NCBI GenBank assembly: GCA_949710005.1
Contig: OX453273.1
Coordinates: 45,264,781 to 45,328,780 of the forward strand
Length of the DNA stretch: 64,000 bases
Origin: Ricordea florida
Taxonomy: Eukaryota; Cnidaria; Anthozoa; Corallimorpharia; Ricordeidae
Direction of reading: 5' to 3'
Part shown: positions 26,145-35,556 of the stretch, piece by piece
Layout: the number at the start of each line of letters is the position of its first letter
Numbering within the stretch: the first letter of the stretch is position 1
Position numbers and translations under genes: made by a program
Notes under the pieces: generated by a model
Database searches by the model: none
Told to the model about the DNA's origin: nothing
What the model saw: the letters and a program-made list of their open reading frames with translations, nothing else

Positions 26145-26198
26145 GTGGAGGTGGGGTTCAATTCCCCATCGAGTTTGGAGCAGTGGTCTGCCCTCCAC
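26145..26198 (+). promoter_or_regulatory. 3'-UTR three-way junction, U1-B copy 1
   Basis: GTGGAGG/CCTCCAC (7 bp) closes two hairpins: TGGGG-TTCAATT-CCCCA (26152-26168) and GCAG-TGGT-CTGC (26180-26191). The design is that of U1-A at 12069, with changed stem pairs and the same TGGT loop. Confidence 0.62.
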
Positions 26199-26246
26199 GG
26201 CAACGTCTTTGGGCTTGCACTCCCCGCCCTTAGATGGTTTTAATGT

Positions 26247-26284
26247 CCGGCAAGCATTGCACTTCCCTCTGGGAGCTTGTCCGG
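26247..26284 (+). promoter_or_regulatory. Terminal hairpin with U1A-type loop, U1-B copy 1
   Basis: CCGG/CCGG and AAGC/GCTT pair around ATTGCACTTCCC. The 11-mer CATTGCACTTC (26255-26265) is identical to stem-loop II of the U1 genes in this array (12285-12295). It lies ~6 bp before the A tail. Confidence 0.65.
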
Positions 26285-26300
26285 CGCCGCAAAAAAAAAA

Positions 26301-26306
<6 letters not shown>

Positions 26307-26333
<27 letters not shown>

Positions 26334-26382
26334 TCAAGGAGGCAGTCCTCTCAAGGCGAGGCCCTTTCATTGCACTTCGATT

Positions 26383-26425
<43 letters not shown>

Positions 26426-26473
26426 TATAATTTCTGGTAGTGGGGTCCTGCGTTCGCGCTAGACCCCGACTTA
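26307..26473 (+). ncRNA. U1 snRNA, main part, unit 2
   Basis: The sequence is nearly identical to 12224-12390, with stem-loops II and III, the Sm-like TAATTTCTGG and the 3' stem-loop present. It follows the U1-B poly(A) directly and is cut from its promoter. Confidence 0.92.
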
Positions 26474-26540
26474 GCTAGTGATTTCAATTGTCTTATGTTG
26501 TTTTACTAACAATGTTTTGTGTTTTGTATTTGCTGTACAG

Positions 26541-26758
26541 TGCCGACGAAGAAGGCGCGTTTCTGCTCCATCTGTCCGTGTGTCCGTGTGCGCATGACAG
26601 GCCTACGGTATTGGCATAAAGGTAGGCAATTTCATGAATCTATTATTCGTCTGCTAGGTCCTCTCTTGCTTGTTTGTGTGTTACATTCATTAAAGGAGCG
26701 TTGCAAAATTAGTACCGTTTGTCGAGGAACACTTGACGTTTGTTCGTATGCTGTTTGA
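26541..26758 (+). other. Candidate host exon 2, unit 2
   Basis: This is the same segment as at 12458; one Cys codon is changed to Arg (CVRVRM for CVCVRM). It follows CTGTACAG and stays open to 26758. Confidence 0.3.
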
Positions 26759-26830
26759 AAATGTTGAAGGGTGGTGAACGGTTGCGCACGCAGGATTAGT
26801 ATCGATTGGGCAAAAGGGCTGAAAAAGGAA

Positions 26831-26852
26831 GCCTACAACACGGGGTATTCCC

Positions 26853-26885
<33 letters not shown>

Positions 26886-26948
26886 TACAGGGCTTAACTT
26901 CGGTGATCGGACGAGAACCGGTGCTTTCCCTGTGGTATGGTCGTAGAC
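26831..26948 (-). rRNA. 5S ribosomal RNA, unit 2
   Basis: The 118-nt sequence appears identical to the unit 1 copy, with a TTTTT terminator on the minus strand (AAAAA at 26822-26826). It is intact and opposite in direction to U1 and U2. Confidence 0.95.
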
Positions 26949-27086
26949 GGGAGACTTGCGCGCAAATTAACGTTGTTATGGGGCCGTCTTGTTGCAGGGT
27001 TGCAGAGAGGGAAGAGGTTGAAGGCTACACCATATGGTTCTGTTGGGAGCTGGGCACGACCCGGGTTGGTTTGGGGCATTTAGGGC

Positions 27087-27118
27087 ATCGCTTCTCGGCC
27101 TTTTGGCTAAGGTCAAAG
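27087..27118 (+). ncRNA. U2 snRNA 5' head, unit 3 (split)
   Basis: The sequence and the breakpoint after GGTCAAAG are the same as at 13003. Sharing an imprecise junction suggests that the insertion was copied along with the array unit. Confidence 0.88.
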
Positions 27119-28685
27119 TTATGTCGAATGTTCGAGAGAGTATGGATACTGGTGAAATGGGGCGTCCTGATGCAGGCCGCAGTACTGTTGGTGATAAAAA
27201 GCAAGGAAATGTAGTGGATGGAGTTTATCGACGGAAAACGCCCGTTAATGCTGATGTTGCTGAACAGGGAAATGTGCAAAATGTTAATGAAGGACGCCAT
27301 CGACAGGAGAATTCATTGCCAAGTCGACCACGGACAGCTACTTTCACGCCTTCGCGCGCTACTACTGCTGAAGATGCCTACAACGCGTTGATGCATATCG
27401 GATTTGACCCTAATGACATTGTTTGTCTTCAGAAATTAATGAATGGGTCCGTGGAAATTACTTTCCAAACTGTTGAACTTCAACAACGTTTTCTTCATTT
27501 GCATTCATTTCCTATCGGGAATGAAAATTATGCGATTCAGGACGTTGACAGTTCTGTAGTTTTTTTAACTGTGTATGATGCGCCGTTCGAACTCAATGAT
27601 TTCGGTATTATTGCTAGACTTCAGGATTATTGTGAAGTGTTTAGTTATAGAGATGGGCGGTACGGTTTTAATCGGAAAGTTTATACAGGTCGACGGCATT
27701 TTCGAGTGCGTATTATTAGACACATCCCGAGTTATATTCGTTTTGGTAGGCGTTTAGTACATTTCCGATACGAAGGACAACCGCCCACGTGTCGGAGATG
27801 TCACAGTACTGATCACTACGCGGAGGGTTGCCGAGTTAAGATTTGTTTTAACTGTTCTGAAGTCGGTCATGAAAGTTCTGCATGTCCAAGACCGATTTTG
27901 TGCTCGATTTGCCGCTCGGATGAGCATGTAGCGAGGGTTTGTACAGGGTGGAGCACGAATACGCCTACTGGAATTCAGGAAAAAGAAACGGTTTTGTCTC
28001 CTGAGGAAGAAAGCCTTTTGGCGGCTAATGATGCGAAGGATTCCCCTAGTAATGTTGAAGATACCTCTAGTGCTAGTGATGAGGACACTTCTGGCTCTGA
28101 TGATGAGGAGATTATGGAACTTCAAAATGTTACCCCTTTAGCTTCAACGATTCAATCTTCTGTAACCCCTATTTCTAGCAAGGAACTTCAAAATGTTACC
28201 CCTTTAGCTTCAACGATTCAATCTTCTGTAACCCCTATTTCTAGTAAGTCGAGTTTAGCTGAATCTTCTGTAACCCCTGACCTTGACACGGTGTCACACC
28301 TGAAAGGTGTTTCTCAAGCAAAAGGTACGATTACGAAATCTAAGCCGGGGCGGCAAGGTGTTAATTTAAAGAAGAGATCACACCTATTGGCTCAACAAAT
28401 TTGTAAAGGAATTGTTTCGCAGCCGAAGTCTGTTTCGCAATCAAAACCTGCCGTGCAGGTTAAGAAAGGAGAATCTGATATTTCAAGTAGGGAGGCAAAT
28501 AGGATATGGTTTGGCTAGCGAGATAGTTTACGTTTTTAAAAGTTCAATGACTGAGATATTGTAACGGCTTATTTTGTAATGGTTTGTTTTTTAAGTTTTT
28601 AGGAGTTTTGTAATATAGACGAGCCTTCGGGCCATTTCATTGTCGGGTTTTTCAATAAACCTTTTGTTAAAAAAAAAAAAAAAAA
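27119..28685 (+). mobile_element. ORF1-only LINE-like element, copy 2, in U2
   Basis: This is a near-identical second copy of 13035-14636, slightly shorter in the ORF tail. The poly(A) is followed by TCTGTTCTTATC and the U2 remainder at 28686. No second LINE is stacked behind it here. Confidence 0.75.
27121..28518 (+). CDS. ORF1-only element copy 2, triple zinc-knuckle protein
   Basis: The protein has 465 residues from the ATG at 27121. It is almost identical to the 13037 protein through the RRM-like core and the three CCHC knuckles (CRRC, CFNC, CSIC clusters). The tail differs: the phrase ELQNVTPLASTIQSSVTPISS is present as two full units and the C-terminus is reworked. The frame is kept despite indels in the repeat region, which argues that the protein is or was recently translated. 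Confidence 0.8.
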   Translation: MSNVRESMDTGEMGRPDAGRSTVGDKKQGNVVDGVYRRKTPVNADVAEQGNVQNVNEGRHRQENSLPSRPRTATFTPSRATTAEDAYNALMHIGFDPNDIVCLQKLMNGSVEITFQTVELQQRFLHLHSFPIGNENYAIQDVDSSVVFLTVYDAPFELNDFGIIARLQDYCEVFSYRDGRYGFNRKVYTGRRHFRVRIIRHIPSYIRFGRRLVHFRYEGQPPTCRRCHSTDHYAEGCRVKICFNCSEVGHESSACPRPILCSICRSDEHVARVCTGWSTNTPTGIQEKETVLSPEEESLLAANDAKDSPSNVEDTSSASDEDTSGSDDEEIMELQNVTPLASTIQSSVTPISSKELQNVTPLASTIQSSVTPISSKSSLAESSVTPDLDTVSHLKGVSQAKGTITKSKPGRQGVNLKKRSHLLAQQICKGIVSQPKSVSQSKPAVQVKKGESDISSREANRIWFG

Positions 28686-28834
28686 TCTGTTCTTATCAGC
28701 TTAATATCTGATACGCTGCCCATTGGGTAGCTCATATATTAAACTGATTTTTGGAACTGGGCTGTGGAAAAGAGGCTTGCCTCGTCCCAGCCACGGGTTG
28801 CCTCGGTATTGCACTACCTCCGAGTGCGGCCCAC
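28686..28834 (+). ncRNA. U2 snRNA, 3' portion, unit 3 (split)
   Basis: This matches the copy at 5789, including the Sm site, stem-loop IV and the 3' hairpin. The 5' end of the gene is at 27087, 1.57 kb away behind the ORF1-only element. Confidence 0.9.
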
Positions 28835-28928
28835 TTCCCTCCGGGGAAGAAACCTTCTCTCTAATAATTGCAAAGAAAATGTACTCTGTTCTCTACTCAC
28901 CGTTTGACTTGTGTTTTCTTATTTTCAG

Positions 28929-29065
28929 ATAACACAGCTTGGTACCGTACACTAGACTATACGCTGCTGGAACCACGTCATACAGACAGTTGTTTGCGTG
29001 TTTCGTGTGCCGGTGGGTGGTGGGTGGACAGACACGGACAGCCACCACAATGGAGCAGAAGTTCG
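28929..29065 (+). other. Candidate host exon 1, unit 3
   Basis: This is the same exon-like segment as at 6032. Here the branch-point word is CTACTCAC instead of CTACTAAC, which would weaken it. ATG lies at 29050 and the donor at 29065/29066. Confidence 0.3.
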
Positions 29066-29102
29066 GTGAGTTGTTTCGTTATCATCGTTGGTAAAAACAC
29101 TC

Positions 29103-29120
29103 ATACTTACCTGACGCGGG
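29103..29120 (+). ncRNA. U1 snRNA 5' head, unit 3 (split)
   Basis: This is the same 18-nt head, followed by U1-A copy 2. The 16-nt duplication recurs at 35117 and again at 41194 because two LINEs are stacked. Confidence 0.9.
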
Positions 29121-29203
29121 TTCTTAGGGCGCGTGTGGTAAACGTTCTCACTAGTTTACTCTGGTGTGTGGCTCACTTGTGGGACCTCCTTTTGCTTAGA
29201 AGT

Positions 29204-29292
29204 GGTGAGTATAATTGCGCCCTGATTTACGGTGACCCTCCTGGGGACTCATGCTTGTAGGCCTTGTTCCTGCATAACCCAGGGTAAGCCGT
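29204..29292 (+). promoter_or_regulatory. 5'-splice-like site and structured element, U1-A copy 2
   Basis: GGTGAGTAT lies at 29204-29212, 101 nt from the U1 start. The nested fold ACGG/CCGT with CCTGGG/CCCAGG spans 29229-29292. Both match 6307 and 6332. Confidence 0.55.
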
Positions 29293-29544
29293 TTTCCGTT
29301 TGGCCGTCTTGGTCCGTGGGCCTGGTTCCCAGGTCTCTCTCGGCCAACCGGCCAGCGATTGTTGTTTACGGCGCGGCGTTTTCGCCGTTTCCTGCCGTTT
29401 TCCCGGCTTTTTGTCCCCTTTGGGATATTCTGCTTGTTGCTTTACTCTTTTGTTCCCCTGTTACGTCTGTTTGGGCGTATCAGCGTTATTACACTATTTG
29501 TAATTATTATAATTTAGCGGTTTGAAAACCCCTTTTATTGTTAG

Positions 29545-29614
29545 CGGGCAAGAACCCGAGTTATTTTTAGCGGGCAAAGAACCCGATTACTATTAGTAAC
29601 GGGCAAAGAACCCG
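29545..29614 (+). repeat. CGGGC-AAGAACCCG repeats, U1-A copy 2
   Basis: Three units start at 29545, 29571 and 29600. The hairpin arms CGGG/CCCG are kept while the spacers between units differ from copy 1. Confidence 0.65.
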
Positions 29615-29679
29615 ATAGCTTAATAGTTTAATATTGTAGTATTGGAATTGGGACTTCTGGATTCGTGGTTTTCGGAATC

Positions 29680-31017
29680 ATGTCCCTTCTCTTTACCAAA
29701 ACTGTCACCCTTCAAACGAAGGGACAACTAAAAGGTACTGCCCCGGCAGCAATTGTTGAGTCGGCCTTGTCGTCGTTTAAGGATTTTTCTATTAAGTCCG
29801 TCCAGTTTAGGCCTAATTCAGAGATTATGGTCACCTTTGCGTCTTCTGAGCAGAAGCAGGCCGTCTTGCAAAAAGAGGGGGCCCAGCTCTGCGGCCACAG
29901 TTGCAAGATCGTTGGTGGAAAACCCCCTTCCACAGTGGTTCAGGTTCACCACTACCCCTTCGAATTCCCTGATGCCCCCATCAGGGACAAGTTAAGTCAA
30001 TATGGGGAGGTTATAAACATCCGCCATCAAGTCTACCCAGGTTTCCCTGAGGTTCACACCGGGTCTCGTCTTGTCAGAATGGTTGTCAAGAAGGAGATCC
30101 CCAAAGAAGTCATGATCTCGGGCTCCATTGTTTCGGTATGGTACAAGGGGCAACCTTTAGTGTGTAACATTTGTAATGTTAAAGGCCACAAGGCAGCTGT
30201 TTGCCCCCTGCGTGGCAAATGCCGAAGATGTCATCAACCTGGCCATATTGCCCGTTTTTGTGTTAACGCCCCGTGGGCCTCCGTCACTGAGAACTCCACC
30301 CCCGTTGAGTCTGCCGGTGACGCCAGCAGCGGTGACGCTCCTCCACCCTCTGCAGATGTTGAAGTCCCTCCCCCCTCGTCTGATGTTCTTAACGAGGAGC
30401 CCCCTCCTCTGATGGAAGTTTCTGTTGACCCCCCCCCTGGTCTCTCCACTGCTGCATCATCAGCTTGGGCTGACTCCCTCCCCCCTCTCCCTCCGGAGAA
30501 CTCTATGGATCTGTTTTCAGATCCCAGCCCACCTGAGGACCCCTCCTTCCCCCCTCTCCCTTCCCAGTCGGTGGACTCTAATAGTCTTGAAGTTGAAAAC
30601 ATTAAAGACCAACGCAAAAAACGTAATAAAAGAAAGAGAGACCACAAAAAAGAAATTGTTGTAGATGCTTCTAAGAAGCCACATTGTGATTCTGGTCAAT
30701 CAGAACCTTCTTGCTCGTTTCCCTCCCCCGAGTCCCCTATGGATTCCCAGGCTGTCGAGCCAGCTTCAGTGCCAGTGGCGACTGACGCTCGCAGCCCCCC
30801 CTCTTCTTCCCCTTCTGAGGTTTCTGTTCATACGATGTCTCCTCCTCAGGCATCTAGTCACCAATCTAGGCGACAATACGAACCGTTTCTGTCGGCCGAG
30901 CGCTTACGACGTGCGGCCTCGTCTGATCGCAGTCCGGCTGGGTCCTCGCGGAACTCTTCCTCTAACCTAAGCCGTTCCCAGTCCGTTGGGAGTCTTGACT
31001 CCGTCTCTTCCAATTGA
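29680..31017 (+). CDS. LINE U1-A copy 2 ORF1, zinc-knuckle protein
   Basis: The protein has 445 residues from the ATG at 29680 (MSLLFTKTV). It has the same order as the 6782 protein: RRM-like core, two CCHC knuckles (CNIC...C and CRRC...C), Pro/Ser-rich region, basic KRNKRKR patch and a Ser-rich end. Many differences from copy 1 in the linker are indels in multiples of three, so the frame is conserved. It ends 65 nt before ORF2. It should supply RNA binding even though its own ORF2 is broken. Confidence 0.85.
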   Translation: MSLLFTKTVTLQTKGQLKGTAPAAIVESALSSFKDFSIKSVQFRPNSEIMVTFASSEQKQAVLQKEGAQLCGHSCKIVGGKPPSTVVQVHHYPFEFPDAPIRDKLSQYGEVINIRHQVYPGFPEVHTGSRLVRMVVKKEIPKEVMISGSIVSVWYKGQPLVCNICNVKGHKAAVCPLRGKCRRCHQPGHIARFCVNAPWASVTENSTPVESAGDASSGDAPPPSADVEVPPPSSDVLNEEPPPLMEVSVDPPPGLSTAASSAWADSLPPLPPENSMDLFSDPSPPEDPSFPPLPSQSVDSNSLEVENIKDQRKKRNKRKRDHKKEIVVDASKKPHCDSGQSEPSCSFPSPESPMDSQAVEPASVPVATDARSPPSSSPSEVSVHTMSPPQASSHQSRRQYEPFLSAERLRRAASSDRSPAGSSRNSSSNLSRSQSVGSLDSVSSN

Positions 31018-31082
31018 ATTGTTTCTGTTGATTACTCCAAATTGTTATTTTGTTGTTGTTTTACATCCTTCCAAATTTCAAA

Positions 31083-34000
31083 ATGGCCCTCTCTATTCTT
31101 ACCTTAAACTGCAACGGACTACGTGATGTCAACAAGAGGCTGGGTTTACTCCAGTGGTTGTCTTGTTTGACCCTGGACATTATTTGTTTGCAAGAGACTC
31201 ACATGGTCTCCGCAAATGAAGCCCTCCCTTGGTTTTCCTCCTTTGGCTTCCAAGCTGTGGTCTCTCCTGGGACCAATCACTCTTGCGGGGTTGCTATTCT
31301 TTTTCGGAACTCTTTTTCTCTCCACAATTCGTGGGCCGACCCAGACGGCCGATTCGCTCTGGTTGAGCTCAACTCGGATGGTAAGACCTTTCGGGTCGCA
31401 TGTGCTTATGCCCCTAACAGGAATCCCGCGCGGAATCAATTTATTGAGTACGTCGCTAGCCAAATTGACCCGGCCATTCCCACCATTTTGCTCGGTGATT
31501 TCAACACCGTCCTTAACCGAACGCTCGACAGGAGAGGCTCGGACTCTTCGGATACTTCCCGCGAGAGTTCTCTCTTCCTGTCGCAGTGTTTCGACGATTG
31601 TTGTGTCGTGGACATTTGGAGGGCTCTCCATCCTTCGTCCTCCTCTTTTACGTGGTCTAAACCTGACAATTCTCTGTCATCCCGCATCGACCTCATTGGC
31701 TGTCCTTATGCCTGGGTATCCGGTGTTTCCGCCTGTGATATCCTTCCTTGCCCGTTCTCTGACCACTGCGGGGTCGTGCTTTCTTTTTCGATTCCTGAGG
31801 CCATTCCGAGGGGTCCAGGCCGTTGGAAACTAAACACTTCCATTCTCACCGATGACGCCTTTGCTGAGGCCGTGTCCTCCTTCTGGTTGGATTGGCGTGC
31901 CCGACAGACTTCCTTTCCTTCACTTCAGAAATGGTGGGATGCGGGTAAGCGCCATTTAAAGGAACTAGCCATCCGTTTCTCATGCTCCCGTTCGGCCAAT
32001 CAGAATGCTTCCCGAGACCTTTTATCTCGTTTGGCGTCCCATCTGAAGGCGAAATTGGACCAAGGTTTTTGCTCCTTTACAGATGTCTATCAGTCCGTAC
32101 TGGCCAAACTTGCTGATTTTGATCGATCTGAGGCTATTGGTGCCAAAACCCGTGCCCGTGTCCGGTGGACAGAAGAGGGCGAATCTTCCACAGCTTATTT
32201 TTTTCGTCTTGAGAAGAAGCGTGGAGTGGACAGCTGGATCTCTGCCATCCAGGCCCCCGATGGGAGCGTCTCTTCCACCATTGATGGTATTTGCGACTCT
32301 TGGGTCTCCTTTTTTCGTGATCTTTTTACGGAGACCCAAACAGACAAGCCGTCTCAGGAAGCCTTGTTATCCAATTTGGATACTCTGACCCCTGACGAAG
32401 CCCGTTCTTGTGAAGGTGACATCACCCCTGCAGAAGCCAAGTTGGCTCTTCAAGGCATGGCTCTGGGGAAAGCCCCGGGTTGTGATGGCCTACCCGCCGA
32501 ATTTTATCTTCGTTTCTGGCACCTCCTGGGGGAGGATTTGGTCTCAGTTTTAAATCACTCCCTCCGGGCTGGGCGTCTTCCTCTGTCCCTTCGTACAGGT
32601 GTTATTTCTTTGTTGTTCAAAAAGGGTAACCGCCTTCAACCAAAAAACTGGCGGCCAATCACCCTTCTCAATGCCGATTATAAGATTCTTTCACGTGTAT
32701 TGGCTGGTCGCCTCCTCAGGGTGATCCACAGTGTGGTTCGCCCTGAACAGACATGTGGGGTGCCTGGAAGGTTCATTGGGGAGAATGTTGCTCTCCTCAG
32801 GGATGTTGCCGCTTACGCTAATGAGACCAACAGCTCGGTCGCGATTCTTTCGCTTGACCAGGAGAAGGCATTTGACAGAGTTGATTGGGGGTTTCTTTTT
32901 GCAACTCTTACTCGTATGGGTTTCGGGCCTTCTTTTATTTCTTGGGTTAAACTCTTGTATTCCGATATTCGTAGTTCTGTTGCTGTCAATGGCTACACTT
33001 CCGACTTCTTTTCTCTTTCTCGTGGTGTCCGACAGGGGTGCCCTCTCTCCCCTCTTTTATATGTCCTCCAAATTGAAGTACTTGCCTGTGCCATTCGTGC
33101 ATCCCCTGACATTTGCGGTTTGACTCTGCCAGGAGCTCAGTCTCCCTTACCCTCTGTGTCTCTTTACGCAGATGACACGTCGGCCATTGTCACGTCGGAC
33201 AATTCTATCAAGGCCGTCTTTGATGTTTACAAATTGTTTGAGAAGGGCTCTGGCTCCAAATTGAACCTAGCTAAGTGTGAAGGGCTATGGTTGGGTTCCT
33301 GGAAAGGACGTCTGGATTCTCCAGTCGCCATCCAGTGGACTTCGGATAAAATCAAAGTCCTGGGAGCGTTTGTGGGTAACGGGGATGTGTCCGAAGCAAA
33401 CTGGCGCCCCCGTATTGACTCAGTTACGAAATGCCTAGCCGCCTGGCGCTCCCGCCATTTATCTTATAAGGGTAAGGCCCTTATTCTTAATGCTTTGGGC
33501 CTGTCTAGGGTGTGGTATGTCGCTTCGCTTGTCCACATGCCGCCCTGGGTTCTCTCCGAACTCAATAGCCAAATTTTTAATTTCTTTTGGAGCGGCAAGA
33601 AGGATCTGGTCGCTCGGCGAGTTCTCATCCAGCCTTGCAGTGCAGGCGGTTTTGGGGTGGCGTCTGTCCATCTGAAGCTCTCGGCCCTCCTTACCCAGTG
33701 GGTAAGGAGATTCGCCGTTTCTCCAAATGCGTGGTCTTCCTTGATGGACTATTGGTTTGTCAAGGCTTTTGGTGAACCAGCTCTCTCAGTGTTGGCTAAT
33801 CCCCTCGTCTTTCCCCCAGGGAGATTGCCGCCGTTTTACTCCACCTTGTTAATGGCTTGGCGTTCCCTGGGCGGTGGTTCTTCTGGCGCCCTTCAACCCC
33901 TTGTTTTTGGCTTGGGTTCTGCTGGCGGCCCCAAGCCTGTTTCTTCTCTAACTTGCAAGACCGCCTACTCCCTCCTGTTGGAGTCCAATCGGTCTACACC

Positions 34001-34607
34001 GCACTGTGTCGCTAAATTCCGTCCTGTCTTCGGCGATCTTTATTGGTCGACTACTTGGAACTCCCTGAGCTGCATGCCTTTGGATCGTTCCGTTGTGGAC
34101 CTCTCCTGGCGTGTCGCTCACGGGGTTCTTTATACCGCTGCCCGTTTAGCCTCCTTTGGCTACAACCATCCTCTGGCCTGCTACTGTGGTCATCCTTTGG
34201 AGACCACGGAGCACCTTTTTTACTCTTGCCCGTTAGCTTAGAGTGGCATCTCCTGGATCCAGTCCCTTCTTTTCTGTGCGGCTCCTCTGGCCCCCTCTAT
34301 TGAGCTACGCCATTTGCTGTTTGGTTTTTCTGAGGACGATCTTAGGGTGGTCCCCATTGTTTTTGTTTATTTGCTTAACGTTTGCAAACTCCTTATTTGG
34401 AGTCAGAGGAACGATTTTCGTTTCCGTTCTGTCCCTCCTGGTGCGGTTGGACTCATTGCTGGGATGAAGGCACGTCTTCGGTTCTTCCTCCCCCTGTTCT
34501 TCAAACGCTTTTCTTCAAACCGCCGTCGACGTTGGTTCCACCGTCAGTGGGGAGCCAACGGGATCATTGGTATTGTTGTCGGAGGCACTTTTGTCCTCAA
34601 AATTTAA
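31083..34607 (+). pseudogene. LINE U1-A copy 2 ORF2 with in-frame TAG
   Basis: The frame starts at the ATG at 31083 (MALSILTLN) and carries the endonuclease (CLQETH, GDFNTVLN, FSDHCGV), RT (SLDQEKAFDRV, RGVRQGCPLSPLLYVL, YADDT near residue 695) and CCHC-like cluster. At 34239-34241 a TAG replaces the CAG of copy 1, removing the last ~122 residues; the same frame then stays open to the TAA at 34605-34607. The cut falls after both catalytic domains, so partial activity is conceivable. The loss of the conserved C-terminus makes an inactive copy more likely. Confidence 0.88.
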
Positions 34608-34962
34608 ACAAAAAATGAAAATGAAAATCAAATACAAAAGTTTATAAACATAAAATGTAGTTATATTCCAAAGTTGTCTTTGTTTGCTGTGTTAACTGCG
34701 CCCTCCTTGGCTAGCCTCCTAGTTCAACCTAGTCTCCCTAGGTGGGGCTAACGCCTTGTGAGGAGCGTAGTTTCTTTTGTTTGTTTCTTGTGATTGTTGT
34801 CCCGTCTCATTGTTGTTCAGTTCTTTCCGCCAGAAGTTCTGGGGTCGTCGTATTTAGTACGTCTTTGTTAGTTGTTCTTTGTCGTACCGTTATCTCCGCC
34901 AGAAGTTCTGGGGTCGTCGTTCATGTCTTGTCCCGTTTTATGTTGTTTTCTTGTGTATGTGT

Positions 34963-35009
34963 GGGCCAGGTTCGATTCCTGGGTGACAGTTGACGTGCTG
35001 GTGCACCCC
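34963..35009 (+). promoter_or_regulatory. 3'-UTR three-way junction, U1-A copy 2
   Basis: CCAGG-TTCGATT-CCTGG (34966-34982) and GTGC-TGGT-GCAC (34995-35006) are closed by GGG/CCC. It is identical in design to 12069-12115. Confidence 0.6.
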
Positions 35010-35059
35010 CGTGTTTGAGTGATGTTGCCCACTGTCATGTGGGTTAACATGAGTCGGTA

Positions 35060-35100
35060 GACCGGCGGGCATTGCACTCCTTAACAGGGCCCGGCCGATC
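35060..35100 (+). promoter_or_regulatory. Terminal hairpin with U1A-type loop, U1-A copy 2
   Basis: The loop ATTGCACTCC lies at 35071-35080 on the same GC stem as at 12166. It is followed by a short A tail and the U1 duplication. Confidence 0.65.
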
Positions 35101-35116
35101 ACTTAAATATAAAAAA

Positions 35117-35132
35117 ACTTACCTGACGCGGG
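35117..35132 (+). ncRNA. U1 target duplication between two stacked LINEs
   Basis: ACTTACCTGACGCGGG is the only sequence between U1-A copy 2 and U1-B copy 2. It is 16 nt of U1 serving as right duplication of one element and left duplication of the other. Confidence 0.9.
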
Positions 35133-35229
35133 TATCTAGGGCGCGTTCAGGTTGTACCGCGGTCCTTGTTACTCATTAGGAGCGTTTCCTTGTGGTGTGC
35201 AATTTCTGGTCGATTCTGCGCAAAGAAGG

Positions 35230-35247
35230 GGTAAGTATAATTTCTGG
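35230..35247 (+). promoter_or_regulatory. Perfect U1 5'-end complement next to Sm-like site
   Basis: GGTAAGTAT (35230-35238) is the exact complement of the U1 5' end ATACTTACC. It runs into TAATTTCTGG. The 13-mer GTATAATTTCTGG (35235-35247) equals the Sm-site region of this array's U1. Another AATTTCTGG lies at 35201. Confidence 0.45.
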
Positions 35248-35295
35248 CTTCCCCACACTGGTGGAGACTTTTTGCATATAGTTGTTTCAATTTCT

Positions 35296-35359
35296 GCGGT
35301 GACCCTCCGGGGGAGGAATGCTTGTTGGGTTCTGCCCAGCATAACTCCGGGTAAGCCGC
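35296..35359 (+). promoter_or_regulatory. Structured 5'-UTR RNA element of U1-B copy 2
   Basis: GCGG/CCGC, CCGGGG/CTCCGG and ATGC/GCAT pair as in copy 1. The tip helix is GGGT/GCCC, with one G-T wobble replacing a G-C pair. Confidence 0.6.
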
Positions 35360-35556
35360 TTGTTCCGCTGACCGTTTTGGTCCGTGGCCTGGTTCCAGGT
35401 CGCGGCCGGGCGGTCTGCGGGGCGTTTTTTCCCGGCCGGGGTATTTTTTGCCGGCTTTTTGTATATATATTAAATTAATTACTTAAGTAGTTTTTTCCCT
35501 TTTTTCTATTTTTTTCTAATTTAGTAGTAGAGTGCTGCCATTTTTGTTCTCTCATC

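Larger units (their letters stand above)
20313..26306 (+). mobile_element. LINE U1-B copy 1, inserted in U1 snRNA
   Basis: This is a complete ~6.0-kb Tx1-like LINE of a second U1-specific family, at exactly the same U1 position as U1-A with the same 16-bp duplication. It has a 400-bp 5' UTR (GC-rich near 20565-20620), ORF1, ORF2 after a 14-nt gap, and a ~425-bp 3' UTR with a ~78-bp direct repeat (CTCCTT...TTGGTTGTACTGG near 25950 and 26030). A terminal hairpin and 16 A residues end it. Both ORFs are open. Confidence 0.9.
29121..35116 (+). mobile_element. LINE U1-A copy 2 (ORF2 with nonsense codon)
   Basis: This 6.0-kb element has the same plan as the copy at 6224, with a diverged sequence. 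It has 16-bp U1 duplications at 29105-29120 and 35117-35132. ORF1 is intact; ORF2 has one premature TAG. U1-B copy 2 follows without any other sequence between. Confidence 0.9.
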
